Below, piece by piece: positions 1 to 8,309 of a stretch of DNA of 64,000 nucleotides. Below the pieces are notes generated by a model. It saw only the letters and a program-made list of their open reading frames with translations, was not told where the DNA came from and did no database searches. This DNA comes from OAS926 sp035503715. Lineage in GTDB: Bacteria > Pseudomonadota > Alphaproteobacteria > Rhizobiales > Rhizobiaceae. The stretch is taken from the NCBI GenBank assembly GCA_035503715.1, contig DATJTE010000059.1:21011-85010 (forward strand), in the 5' to 3' direction. Each line of letters begins with the position of its first letter. Positions within the stretch are counted from its first letter, which is position 1. The position numbers and the translations under genes were made by a program.

Positions 1-93
1 GCCAACGGCCAGCCGATCCTGCTTTCGGACGAGCGCGACCGTGCGATTGCCGGGGCATTCGCCAATGACCTAGTGCCGGTGAGCATTCACTGA
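1..93 (+). CDS. 3' end of an unidentified gene (partial)
   Basis: An open frame enters from the left window edge and ends at a TGA at 91-93; about 30 C-terminal residues are visible, ending in ANDLVPVSIH. No motif can be recognised in so short a tail and I do not assign a function. It is kept as a gene end because a hairpin that could terminate it follows within 20 bases, and because the next gene (ptsN) points toward it, as expected for two convergent units. Confidence 0.5.
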   Translation, partial: ANGQPILLSDERDRAIAGAFANDLVPVSIH

Positions 94-110
94 CCGGACA
101 CGCCGAATTG

Positions 111-136
111 AAAAGGGCGGCATCCGCCGCCCTTCG
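111..136. terminator. Hairpin between convergent genes
   Basis: A GC-rich stem of the form AAGGGCGG-loop-CCGCCCTT lies between the partial plus-strand gene and the end of ptsN. The short A and T flanks on the two sides make it a plausible bidirectional Rho-independent terminator. Seen in sequence; function inferred. Confidence 0.6.
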
Positions 137-160
137 ATTCCATCCAAATTTCGAATCTGC

Positions 161-625
161 CTAGGCGGCGTGCGACGCCGGCGTCTGCGCGAGAAATGCG
201 TGGATGGCAGCGGAGTCTTTCGTGCCGCGAATCTTCGCCACCGTGTCGCCGTCACGCAGCACGCGCGCGATGCGCGACAGCGCCTTCAGATGATCGGCGC
301 CCGCACCCTCTGGCGCCAGCAGCAGGAAGACAAGATCGACGGGCTGATCGTCGAGCGCTTCGAAATCGACGGGCGTTTCAAGTCGCGCGAAAACGCCGGT
401 GATGCGCTTCACACCGGCGAGCTTGCCGTGCGGGATCGCGATACCGTTGCCCACGCCGGTGGATCCCAGACGCTCGCGTTGCAAGATCGTGTCGAACACT
501 TCGCGTTCCGGCAGGCCGGTGATCGCGGCGGCCTTTTCCGACAGCATCTGGAGAAGCTGTTTTTTTGAATTGGCCTTGAGCGCCGGCATGATCGCCGTCA
601 CGTCGATCAAATCACTGAGATCCAT
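161..625 (-). CDS. ptsN: PTS IIA-like nitrogen-regulatory protein PtsN (EIIA-Ntr)
   Basis: A 154-residue protein of the usual PtsN length, a single PTS EIIA type-2 domain. The phosphorylatable histidine is H66 in the motif GNGIAIPHGK, the hallmark of EIIA-Ntr. In the family this protein is the terminal phosphoacceptor of the nitrogen PTS (PtsP, NPr, PtsN) and controls potassium transport, nitrogen and stress responses by protein contact; it does not carry sugar. It is the last gene of the minus-strand series lptC-lptA-lptB-rpoN-hpf-ptsN, a linkage with rpoN that is widespread in proteobacteria. The ATG at 625 opens directly into the conserved N-terminal helix. Confidence 0.95.
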   Translation of the reverse strand: MDLSDLIDVTAIMPALKANSKKQLLQMLSEKAAAITGLPEREVFDTILQRERLGSTGVGNGIAIPHGKLAGVKRITGVFARLETPVDFEALDDQPVDLVFLLLAPEGAGADHLKALSRIARVLRDGDTVAKIRGTKDSAAIHAFLAQTPASHAA

Positions 626-696
626 GCTTTTCGCACCTTTTCTTGCCCGGTCCGCCGCAAGCCCCCAATGGCGCGGTCGAACCGGGATGATTTTGC

Positions 697-1275
697 CTAA
701 CCGTTCGCCTTGATCGCGGACGGATCTATCCAGCCGATGTTTCCATCCGGCCTGCGATAGACGATGTTGACCTGCCCGTTGCCGGAATTGCGGAACACGA
801 AGACCGGACTGTCCTTCGTGTCCAGTTCGATGACAGCGGAAGCCACCGTCATGCGCTGCAACGCCATTGTCTGTTCCGCGACGATTGCCGGCGCGTAATC
901 CTCTGGCACCTCGTCGTCATCGTCCACAGCGGGTGCGGCGATGACCTGGTAGGAGATGTCGATGGAATCGCCGCCCGACGCTTTGTGCGACTTCAGCCGG
1001 CGCTTGTAGCGGCGCAGCCGCTTCTCGAATTTTTCCGCGGCGATCTCGAACGCCGCGACTGCTTCCTGCGCCTCGCCGCCCGTCTGGATCGCCATTCCGG
1101 TATCGAGCCTCACCATGCAGTCGGCGGAGAAGCGAGACCCGGATTTCATGACAGTGACGTGACCGGAGAAGCCGCCATCGAAATATTTGTCGACGGTTTC
1201 GCCCATCCGGCCTTCAATCCGGGTTCGGAACGCATCTCCAATTTCCATATGTTTTCCAGAGATGCGCAGGCTCAT
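697..1275 (-). CDS. hpf: Ribosome hibernation-promoting factor, long form
   Basis: A 192-residue protein starting MSLRISGKHMEIGDAFRTRI, typical of the RaiA/HPF beta-alpha domain (about residues 1-100), followed by a linker rich in acidic residues and a C-terminal HPF dimerisation domain (about 135-190, with SPVFVFRNSGNGQVNIVYRR). This two-domain layout is the long HPF, which in other bacteria binds the 30S subunit and dimerises ribosomes into inactive 100S particles in stationary phase. It lies between rpoN and ptsN, 71 bases ahead of ptsN, probably within the same transcription region; long HPF is often sigma-54 linked by position. Confidence 0.93.
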   Translation of the reverse strand: MSLRISGKHMEIGDAFRTRIEGRMGETVDKYFDGGFSGHVTVMKSGSRFSADCMVRLDTGMAIQTGGEAQEAVAAFEIAAEKFEKRLRRYKRRLKSHKASGGDSIDISYQVIAAPAVDDDDEVPEDYAPAIVAEQTMALQRMTVASAVIELDTKDSPVFVFRNSGNGQVNIVYRRPDGNIGWIDPSAIKANG

Positions 1276-1437
1276 CCGAAACTGACCTTCCGTCCAGACT
1301 AGGTGCGGGTTCAGAGTTTATACGCGTAACCGCCCTGTACAAGCTTTCTCGGCGCAACCGCGCCGTGTCTCACGTCCGAACTTTCCGGTTGATATAGACC
1401 CCGTCCGTGGCGGGTAAACAGTGCAGGCTGACTGACA

Positions 1438-1458
1438 GTCCCGCCTCATGCGGGCGGG
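1438..1458 (-). terminator. Hairpin downstream of rpoN
   Basis: The 247-base gap between rpoN and hpf holds a stem of the form CCCGCC-loop-GGGCGGG at about 1440-1457. There is no clear T-run after it on the minus strand, so it may be an attenuator or processing hairpin rather than a full terminator. Confidence 0.3.
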
Positions 1459-1522
1459 CTTCTAGTCGCTTCATTCCGGCTTGTCAATCAAGCGGGGGGA
1501 GGGGGTTGAAAAGGCTTGGTTT

Positions 1523-3049
1523 TCAGCGGCCGGCCGTCGCCAAAGCCCGTTTTTCGCGGCGTCTTTGCACGGAAGAGGGGATGCTCATGCCCTCGCGGTA
1601 CTTGGCGACCGTCCGGCGGGCAATGTCGACGCCGTTTTTCTTGAGAATATCCACAATCGCGTCGTCTGAGAGCACATCCGCTGGCCGTTCGTCGTCGATC
1701 AGCTCGCGAATCCGGTCGCGCACGGCTTCCGACGAATGCGCATCGCCGCCTTCCGCCGAGGCAATCGCGGCGGTGAAAAAGTAGCGCAGTTCGAACACAC
1801 CGCGCGAGGTGAGCATATATTTGTTGGCCGTGACGCGGCTGACCGTCGATTCATGCATGCCGATCGCATCGGCGACGGTGCGCAGATTGAGCGGACGCAG
1901 GTGCCGCACGCCATGCATCAGGAAGGCATCCTGCTGGCGCACGATCTCCGACGACACTTTCAGGATCGTCTTTGCCCGCTGGTCGAGGCTGCGCGTCAGC
2001 CAGTTGGCGCTCTGCAGGCACTCGGCGAGGAATTCCTTTTCCGCCTGATCACGCGTGCGGCTGCTCACCGTTCGGAAATAGATCTGGTCGACCAGCAGGC
2101 GCGGCAGCGTGTCGGTGTTGAGCTCGACGGTCCAGCCGCCGTCCGCGGCCTGCTTCACCATAACGTCGGGCACGATCGTGTCGGAGGCGCCTTGCACGAA
2201 GGCGAGGCCCGGGCGCGGATCGAGCGCCCGGATCTCCGCCAACATGTCGATGAGGTCTTCCTCGTCGACGCCGCAAATCTTCTTCAGCGACTGGAAGTCG
2301 CGCTTGGCCAACAGGTCGAGCCGACCGACCAGCGCCTTCATTGCCGGGTCGAGCCGGTCGCGGACGGCAAGCTGCAATGCCAGGCATTCGGCGAGATCGC
2401 GGGCAAACAGACCGGGTGGATCGAAGGTCTGGCACGTGGCAAGGATCGCCAGTACGGAACGATCTTCGGCGCTGAGCCGCACGGCGATGTCGTTGAGGTC
2501 GGCGCGCAGGTAGCCCGCTTCGTCCAGGCCGTCTGCAAGTTCGCGCGCGATCATCAGGTCGGCAGGCCTGGTGAAGGCAAAGGCGATCTGCTCCCCGACA
2601 TGGTCGCGAAGCGTGACCCGCGCGGCTGCGACATCTTCGAGGTCGAAACCCTCAGGTGGCGTCTGGCCGGCATGGCCCGATGCCGATTTCCACTGCGCCG
2701 TCAGATCGGGTCCGAGCCGCTCCGATGCGCCGGGGTCGTCGGGGAAAATGTTCTCAAGCGAGGCGTCGAGCTTTTCCGAGATCGCTTCGGCGCTCCAGGC
2801 CTGGTCCGTTTCTTCGAACCAGTCGGCCTCGTCTGACGGGGTGTCGTGACCGGTATCGCCAGTGCCTTCCGGGGGCGATTCCTCGCGCGGCTCGGCGCGC
2901 TCGAGCAGTGGATTGCGCTCGATCTCTTCGTCGACGAATTTTTCCAGCTCGAGATGGGTGAACTGCAGCAGCCGGATCGACTGCATGAGCTGCGGCGTCA
3001 TCACCAGCGCCTGGCTCTGGCGTAACTGCAGTTTCGCCGCAAGCGCCAT
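1523..3049 (-). CDS. rpoN: RNA polymerase sigma-54 factor RpoN
   Basis: 508 residues, normal length for sigma-54. Region I is at the N-terminus (Q-rich, LRQSQALVMTPQLMQSIRLL), followed by an acidic region II (about residues 55-110), the core-binding domain, a helix-turn-helix around 388-412 (TVADAIGMHESTVSRV) and the RpoN box ARRTVAKYR at 477-485, which recognises the -24 element. It directs enhancer-dependent transcription of nitrogen and other genes. It follows lptB by 171 bases and precedes hpf and ptsN, the standard alphaproteobacterial arrangement. The ATG at 3049 starts MALAAKLQLRQSQ, the usual start of the family. Confidence 0.97.
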   Translation of the reverse strand: MALAAKLQLRQSQALVMTPQLMQSIRLLQFTHLELEKFVDEEIERNPLLERAEPREESPPEGTGDTGHDTPSDEADWFEETDQAWSAEAISEKLDASLENIFPDDPGASERLGPDLTAQWKSASGHAGQTPPEGFDLEDVAAARVTLRDHVGEQIAFAFTRPADLMIARELADGLDEAGYLRADLNDIAVRLSAEDRSVLAILATCQTFDPPGLFARDLAECLALQLAVRDRLDPAMKALVGRLDLLAKRDFQSLKKICGVDEEDLIDMLAEIRALDPRPGLAFVQGASDTIVPDVMVKQAADGGWTVELNTDTLPRLLVDQIYFRTVSSRTRDQAEKEFLAECLQSANWLTRSLDQRAKTILKVSSEIVRQQDAFLMHGVRHLRPLNLRTVADAIGMHESTVSRVTANKYMLTSRGVFELRYFFTAAIASAEGGDAHSSEAVRDRIRELIDDERPADVLSDDAIVDILKKNGVDIARRTVAKYREGMSIPSSVQRRREKRALATAGR

Positions 3050-3220
3050 CGGACCCTACTCTACGCCTCCGCCTCTCAAAACAAATTATGCGCGGGCACC
3101 AAACTGGCCCGGCTTTTGCTTGTCAAGGCGACAATAGGCCGAAACGGCTTACCGGAGGGTTATCTCGGCTGTGGGAGCGGAGAATTCGGGGAAACGAGCG
3201 ACTTCGGGCGGCAAACAGCC

Positions 3221-4036
3221 TTAAAGCGTAAAACTTTCGCCGAGATAGAGCCGCCTGACATCGGCGTTTTCAACGATATCGGACGGCTGGCCGTGGGTCA
3301 GCACCTCGCCGGCGTGAATAATGTAGGCACGGTCGATGAGACCGAGCGTCTCGCGCACATTGTGGTCGGTGATCAGGACGCCGATGCCGCGCGCGGTCAG
3401 ATGGCGGACGAGCTGCTGGATATCGGCGACGGCGATCGGGTCGATGCCGGCAAACGGCTCGTCGAGTAGCATGTAGTGCGGCTTGGTGGCGAGCGCGCGG
3501 GCGATTTCCAGGCGGCGACGTTCGCCGCCCGAGAGCGACAGCGATGACGATTTCCTCAGATGCGAGATGTGGAACTCGTCGAGCAGCGAATCGAGCGTCT
3601 TCTCCCGCTCTTTCCGGCTCTTCTCCGTGACTTCGAGAACCGCCCGAATGTTCTGCTCGACGGTCAGGCCGCGGAAGATCGAGGCTTCCTGCGGCAGGTA
3701 GCCGATGCCGAGCCGCGCGCGGCGGTACATCGGCATGGTGGTGACGTCGAAGCCGTCGATCTCGATCGTGCCGCGATCGACAGGCACTAGGCCGGTCACC
3801 ATGTAGAAACACGTTGTCTTGCCGGCACCGTTCGGCCCGAGCAGGCCGACGGCCTCGCCGGCGCGCAGACCGATCGAGACGCCGTCCACGACCCTGCGGC
3901 CTTTGTAGCTCTTGGTGAGGCCGCGCGCGATCAGCGTGCCTTTAAGCTGCGCGGCATCCGGCTTGACCGCGGGAGCGGCCAGCCTTTTCGAAAAACGTCC
4001 AAGAATGCGAGATGCGAGCGAGGCGTCCGAAGCCAT
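3221..4036 (-). CDS. lptB: LPS export ABC transporter ATPase LptB
   Basis: 271-residue ABC ATPase. Visible motifs are Walker A GPNGAGKT (67-74), Q-loop PQE (115-117), signature LSGGE (168-172), Walker B with LLDEP (190-194) and the switch histidine in ITDHN (H225). The family hydrolyses ATP with LptF and LptG to pull lipopolysaccharide from the inner membrane. There is an N-terminal extension of about 30 residues before the ABC fold, common in rhizobial LptB. Its start overlaps the lptA stop by one base (TAATG), indicating translational coupling with lptA and lptC. Confidence 0.96.
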   Translation of the reverse strand: MASDASLASRILGRFSKRLAAPAVKPDAAQLKGTLIARGLTKSYKGRRVVDGVSIGLRAGEAVGLLGPNGAGKTTCFYMVTGLVPVDRGTIEIDGFDVTTMPMYRRARLGIGYLPQEASIFRGLTVEQNIRAVLEVTEKSRKEREKTLDSLLDEFHISHLRKSSSLSLSGGERRRLEIARALATKPHYMLLDEPFAGIDPIAVADIQQLVRHLTARGIGVLITDHNVRETLGLIDRAYIIHAGEVLTHGQPSDIVENADVRRLYLGESFTL

Positions 4037-4626
4037 TACTGGCTCTGCAGTTTGTTCGCCGATCCGGGCGTGATGCTCATCTGAACGCGGCCTGAGCCCG
4101 CTTTGCCGCCATCAGCACAGCCTTCGACCTGCGCTTCGCCGGTGCCCATATCCGCCGTCAGCTTGCAGCCAACGAGCACATTGGCGCCCTCCGACAAGAC
4201 GACTTCCTTGCCGGTGAGCGTCAGAATCTCGGTGCGCATGTCGAACACACCCTTGTCGCCGGTGGCGACCTGCGTGCCGGACTTCACGTAAATCTTGTTC
4301 TCGACTTCCAGCCGGTCGATGTTGGCCGAGCCCGTCGTGGCGGAACCGCCGGCGCCATCGTCAGCATAATAGACGGTCATCTTGCCGGCCTTGAGCAGCG
4401 TCTGGCCCTGCACGACGGAAACATTGCCGCTGAAGATCGCGACCTTCTCGGCGTCGCGCACTTCAAGCTTGTCGCTCTCGATCTGGATCGGGTCCTTGCC
4501 CGACAGCTTTAGCCCGGACAACCGGCTTTGCGCGGTGTTTTGCGCAGCAGCGAATTGCTGGGATGCAACGAGTGCGGCGAAGCAGAGTGCAAGCGCCGTG
4601 ATAGGGCGGCGGTCAATTCGGAACAT
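4036..4626 (-). CDS. lptA: LPS transport periplasmic protein LptA
   Basis: 196 residues with a Sec signal peptide (about 1-29, hydrophobic core ALALCFAALVASQ ending FAAAQ) and one OstA/LptA beta-jellyroll domain containing the repeated pattern IQIESDKLEVRDAEKVAIFSG. LptA forms the periplasmic bridge that passes lipopolysaccharide from LptC to LptD. It overlaps lptC by 14 bases and lptB by one base, so the three genes are one translationally coupled unit. Confidence 0.93.
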   Translation of the reverse strand: MFRIDRRPITALALCFAALVASQQFAAAQNTAQSRLSGLKLSGKDPIQIESDKLEVRDAEKVAIFSGNVSVVQGQTLLKAGKMTVYYADDGAGGSATTGSANIDRLEVENKIYVKSGTQVATGDKGVFDMRTEILTLTGKEVVLSEGANVLVGCKLTADMGTGEAQVEGCADGGKAGSGRVQMSITPGSANKLQSQ

Positions 4627-5335
4627 TGGTGGCGTCGCCTTCGGCTTTGGCCGTTTTCATCCGGCCGGGTTCGATGTTCATCTTCACTCTTTTTTCGAAG
4701 ACAAGAACTTTGCCGTTCTTGAGGACCTGCATCGAGTCGGCAGTTACGCGGACCCCATCCATGCTGATGTCGATCGGCTGGTCTGTAGTGAGGACGCCGG
4801 TCCTCACATTGACAAAGGCCGACTGAAGCAGCGCCTTCTTGCCATCGGTGGTCGTGACCGTGACGGGTTTGTCGACGACAAGCGTGTTCTTCTTCCTGTC
4901 GAAGACGCCGCTGGTCGCGTCGATGTCCGCCCAATTCTCGTCATCGACGGGAACGCGCGCATTGATGCCCTCGAGCTCGATCACCTCGGTGACCTTCGGA
5001 TCCTGCAGTGCGCGCTCGGCGGTCATCGTGTAGGGGCGGTTGTTGGTGAAACCTTCGAGTTTAGGATTGGCCATCACCAGCTTGCCGTCGGAGAACGCGG
5101 CCTCGCCGAGCTCAAGCGTGGTGCTGCTGGGCATCGACCAAAATGAATAACCGATGAAGGAGGCGACGATCGCCGCGGCAATGCTGGGCAGTACAAACTT
5201 GAGGAAACGCACGCGCCTGGAATGACGCCGCGCTGCCGCGAACGCCGCGAGGCGCGCGCCATCGTGTTCCGGCGGAGCGATCCGCTGCGGCGCCGCACTT
5301 GCCTCATATCGCGCGGTGGGGTCGATCGCCGTCAT
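4613..5335 (-). CDS. lptC: LPS export protein LptC
   Basis: 240 residues when started at the ATG at 5335 (MTAIDPTARYEA). The frame stays open further upstream, but that stretch is basic and unlike LptC. There is a single transmembrane helix at about 45-66 (FLKFVLPSIAAAIVASFIGY) followed by a periplasmic LptC/OstA-like domain. LptC links the LptBFG complex to LptA. First gene of the lptC-lptA-lptB unit; its promoter should lie in the 272-base gap shared with the divergent sppA. Confidence 0.9.
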   Translation of the reverse strand: MTAIDPTARYEASAAPQRIAPPEHDGARLAAFAAARRHSRRVRFLKFVLPSIAAAIVASFIGYSFWSMPSSTTLELGEAAFSDGKLVMANPKLEGFTNNRPYTMTAERALQDPKVTEVIELEGINARVPVDDENWADIDATSGVFDRKKNTLVVDKPVTVTTTDGKKALLQSAFVNVRTGVLTTDQPIDISMDGVRVTADSMQVLKNGKVLVFEKRVKMNIEPGRMKTAKAEGDATNVPN

Positions 5336-5607
5336 ATCCTCTGATTCTGCTATCCCGCTCCAGCGCCGGATGGCGCCTAACGTCCCGCTAGTATCGCATA
5401 TAGGGCGGTTTTTCGCGAATTGCAGGCGCTTTGGCCCGCTCCGAAGCACCACCTGTCCGCGCAATATGGTATTTTTTGGTTCGGCGCCAGCGCCCGCCTG
5501 CACCGCCTGCGGCATCTTTGGCGATTGCGCTCGCCGCCGGAATCCGGTGACAGGACCGGCTCCTTTGCTCTAGAACCGTCCTTTCCACTCGTGAAACGAG
5601 GCACGCC

Positions 5608-6561
5608 ATGGCCACCAGAGCCGACGACCTGATCGACCGCAGGCGCCTGCGCCGCAAGCTCACCTTCTGGCGCGTCCTCGCGCTCGGCATCGCCGCGATC
5701 GCGATTGGCGCGGCGTCATACTGGCTGGTCGGCGGGGACTATAAGCAGATCACCACCAGCCACATCGCCAAGGTGAAGATCGAGGGAACGATCACCGAAG
5801 ATGACGAATTGCTCGAGCGGCTGGAGGAGATCCGCAAGTCGAGCGCGGTGAAGGGCGTTATCCTCGCCATCAACTCGCCCGGCGGTACGACGGCCGGCGG
5901 CGAATCCATCTATGACGCCGTGCGCCTGATCGCCGAGGAGAAGCCGGTGGTGGCCCAGGTCGGCACGCTCGCCGCGTCGGCCGGCTACATGATCGCCAGC
6001 GCGAGCGACCACATCGTGGCGCGCAAATCGTCGATCGTCGGATCGATCGGCGTGCTGATCCAGTTCCCCGACCTGACCGGTCTGATGGACAAGGTCGGCA
6101 TCAAGCTCGAAGAGGTGAAGTCGTCGCCGCTGAAGGCTGAGCCCTCACCGTTCAGTCCGACGACGGATGAAGAGCGCGCCATGGTGCGCAAGATCATCAC
6201 CGACAGCTATGACTGGTTCGTCGGCATCGTCGACGAGAGGCGCCCGTTGTCACGGCAGGAAGTGCTGACGCTTGCCGACGGCTCGATCTTCACCGGCAGG
6301 CAGGCGCTGAACAACAAGCTCGTCGATGCCCTGGGCGGCGAGGACGAGGCGAAAACCTGGTTGAAGGAGAAAGGCGTCGATACCGATCTCGAGGTCATCG
6401 AGTGGAAGGACAAGGATGAGGCGGGATTCTTTTTCGCCAACGCGATGACAAAGCAGCTTGCCCGCTGGTTCGGCCTTTCCGACTATAGCGCGGACCTCAT
6501 CAAAGAGCTCGGCGGCGACCGCTTATTCCTTGACGGTCTTGTATCGCTCTGGCACCCTTGA
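5608..6561 (+). CDS. sppA: Signal peptide peptidase SppA-type serine protease
   Basis: 317 residues, the short S49 family form. A transmembrane anchor at about 20-41 is followed by the S49 fold. The motif INSPGGTTAGGESI (89-102) and the nucleophile region GTLAASAGYMIAS with S124 are clear; the general-base lysine is probably K171 or K176 in VKSSPLKAEPSPF. In the family this enzyme digests signal peptides left in the membrane after secretion. It is divergent from lptC and ends 80 bases before the ihfB start, a common rhizobial neighbour. Confidence 0.93.
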   Translation: MATRADDLIDRRRLRRKLTFWRVLALGIAAIAIGAASYWLVGGDYKQITTSHIAKVKIEGTITEDDELLERLEEIRKSSAVKGVILAINSPGGTTAGGESIYDAVRLIAEEKPVVAQVGTLAASAGYMIASASDHIVARKSSIVGSIGVLIQFPDLTGLMDKVGIKLEEVKSSPLKAEPSPFSPTTDEERAMVRKIITDSYDWFVGIVDERRPLSRQEVLTLADGSIFTGRQALNNKLVDALGGEDEAKTWLKEKGVDTDLEVIEWKDKDEAGFFFANAMTKQLARWFGLSDYSADLIKELGGDRLFLDGLVSLWHP

Positions 6562-6641
6562 GGTCGTTGGGCAGACCTAAAAACAAAATAAAATCATTCG
6601 CATACAAAGAGTTTAGTGAACTCATAAGCGGGGACGCGCTC

Positions 6642-6926
6642 ATGATCAAATCCGAACTTGTGCAGCTTATTGCCAACCGGAATCCGCACCTTTTCCTTCG
6701 CGATGTCGAGAACATCGTGAACGCCATCTTCGATGAGATCACCGAGGCGCTGGCCGATGGAAACCGCGTCGAGTTGCGCGGCTTCGGCGCGTTCTCCGTG
6801 AAGAACCGCCCGGCGCGCACAGGCCGCAATCCCCGCACCGGTGAATCGGTCACCGTCGAGGAGAAGTGGGTTCCCTTTTTCAAGACCGGCAAGGAGCTGC
6901 GCGAGCGGCTGAACACCGAGGGTTGA
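6642..6926 (+). CDS. ihfB: Integration host factor subunit beta
   Basis: 94 residues starting MIKSELVQLIANRNPHLFLR, the expected IHF-beta start. The frame is open upstream to 6558, but the extra residues are not part of the family, and AAGCGGGG sits a suitable distance ahead of 6642. The HU/IHF signature GFGAFSVKNRPARTGRNPRT is present. With IHF-alpha it bends DNA by nearly 180 degrees and assists recombination, replication and sigma-54 promoters, relevant to rpoN nearby. Confidence 0.96.
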   Translation: MIKSELVQLIANRNPHLFLRDVENIVNAIFDEITEALADGNRVELRGFGAFSVKNRPARTGRNPRTGESVTVEEKWVPFFKTGKELRERLNTEG

Positions 6927-6959
6927 TCGTAGCCTACGGCAGGCTTACTGGACTGGCGC

Positions 6960-7283
6960 ATGTATAATCGCATCCTGCTCGTCGTGGTCTTCGTGCCACT
7001 TGCCGTCATCCTGATCGCGCTCGCGGTCGCGAACCGCGCCGCTACGGCCTTCACAATCGATCCGTTCAATCCGGGCAATCCTTCGCTGACTGTCGAGATG
7101 CCGCTCTTCGCCTTCCTCTTCGCAGCGCTCGTGATCGGATTGTTGATCGGCAGCGTCGCGACCTGGCTCAAGCAAGGCCGCTATCGCAAGCTGGCCCGCC
7201 AGCGCGGGCTGGAAGCGCAGTCGCTGCGCGATCAGGCGGTCCGCACACCTCCGGCAAACGCGCTACCGAAACCCGGCGCGTGA
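6960..7283 (+). CDS. LapA-domain inner-membrane protein
   Basis: 107 residues with two transmembrane helices (about 4-24 and 46-67) and a basic cytoplasmic tail, the layout of the LapA/DUF1049 family. Homologues in E. coli help lipopolysaccharide assembly quality control; whether this protein does so is inference. It follows ihfB by 33 bases, the same order as ihfB-lapA in enterics, and ends 19 bases before the next gene, so it may belong to one transcript with both. Confidence 0.8.
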   Translation: MYNRILLVVVFVPLAVILIALAVANRAATAFTIDPFNPGNPSLTVEMPLFAFLFAALVIGLLIGSVATWLKQGRYRKLARQRGLEAQSLRDQAVRTPPANALPKPGA

Positions 7284-7302
7284 CTTCATCGCGCGACGCA
7301 TC

Positions 7303-8268
7303 ATGCTGAACATTTCCGTCGACGACATCGACCGTGCGCTCACCTTTGGCGGGCTGGTCGAGACGCTGCGAACCGCATTCCGTGATGGCGCGGTGCAGCC
7401 GGTGCGCCACCATCACACAGTTGAACGGCCGGACGGTGCGGCGTCGACACTGCTGCTGATGCCGGCATGGTCCGATTTCAACCGCGCCGGCACATCCGAT
7501 GGCGGGCACGTCGGCGTGAAGATCGTCACCGTGTCGCCGGACAACAACCAGATCGGCAAGCCGGCGGTGATGGGACTTTACCTTTTGCTCGACGGCAAGA
7601 CGGGCGAGCCACAGGCGTTGATCGACGGGCAGCGACTGACGCAATGGCGTACAGCGGCTGCGTCGGCGCTGGCAGCAAGCTATCTGGCGCGCGAGGATGC
7701 ATCGAGGCTGCTGGTCATCGGCGCAGGCGCGCTGTCGCCGTTCCTGGCGCGTGCACATTCCGCCGTGCGGCCGGTCAAGGAGATCGCGATCTGGAATCGC
7801 ACCAGGGCGAACGCGGCGAAGGTTGTGGAGGCGCTGACGCGCGACGGGTTCGATGCGCGTGTTGCAGACGATCTCGACGCCGAGCTTGGCGCTGCGGACA
7901 TCGTTTCCTCCGCGACCATTTCGACCGAGCCGCTGGTGAAAGGCGCACGGCTAAAACCGGGCGCGCATGTCGATCTGGTCGGCGGGTTCACGCCGTCGAT
8001 GCGCGAGGCCGACGACGATGCGATCCGTCGCGCGCGTGTTTATGTCGACACGCGGGCCGGCGCCACCAAGGAGGCGGGCGACATTGTGCAGCCGCTGGGC
8101 TCGGGTGTGCTGAAGCAGGACGGGATCGTCGCCGATCTGTTCGAGCTGACGCGCGGTGAAAGGACAGGTCGTCAGAGCCGCGATGAGATCACGCTGTTTA
8201 AATCGGTGGGCGCGGCCATCGAGGACCTTGCCGCCGCGCGGGCGGTGTATGCGAAGGCCAACGGCTGA
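7303..8268 (+). CDS. Ornithine cyclodeaminase / mu-crystallin family protein
   Basis: 321 residues of the OCD/mu-crystallin family: an N-terminal dimerisation half with VKIVTVSPDN, then a Rossmann half with the nucleotide-binding glycines in LLVIGAGALSPF. Members include ornithine cyclodeaminase, alanine dehydrogenase and delta-1-pyrroline reductases; the motifs visible do not fix the substrate. It follows the LapA-like gene by 19 bases and precedes an RNA methyltransferase-like gene, with no pathway partner nearby. Confidence 0.85.
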   Translation: MLNISVDDIDRALTFGGLVETLRTAFRDGAVQPVRHHHTVERPDGAASTLLLMPAWSDFNRAGTSDGGHVGVKIVTVSPDNNQIGKPAVMGLYLLLDGKTGEPQALIDGQRLTQWRTAAASALAASYLAREDASRLLVIGAGALSPFLARAHSAVRPVKEIAIWNRTRANAAKVVEALTRDGFDARVADDLDAELGAADIVSSATISTEPLVKGARLKPGAHVDLVGGFTPSMREADDDAIRRARVYVDTRAGATKEAGDIVQPLGSGVLKQDGIVADLFELTRGERTGRQSRDEITLFKSVGAAIEDLAAARAVYAKANG

Positions 8269-8309
8269 GGCGACCAGCGCCCGCCTTTCCTTGCCCTCGC
8301 CAGAACCCT

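Noticed and set aside
1276..1522. A possible small gene or RNA between hpf and rpoN
   Set aside because: Only a hairpin near 1440-1457 is visible; no SD-led frame or conserved RNA shape that I can support.
5388..5690. Short minus-strand frames between lptC and sppA
   Set aside because: Arg/Ser-rich, overlapping one another and the sppA start; no family resemblance.
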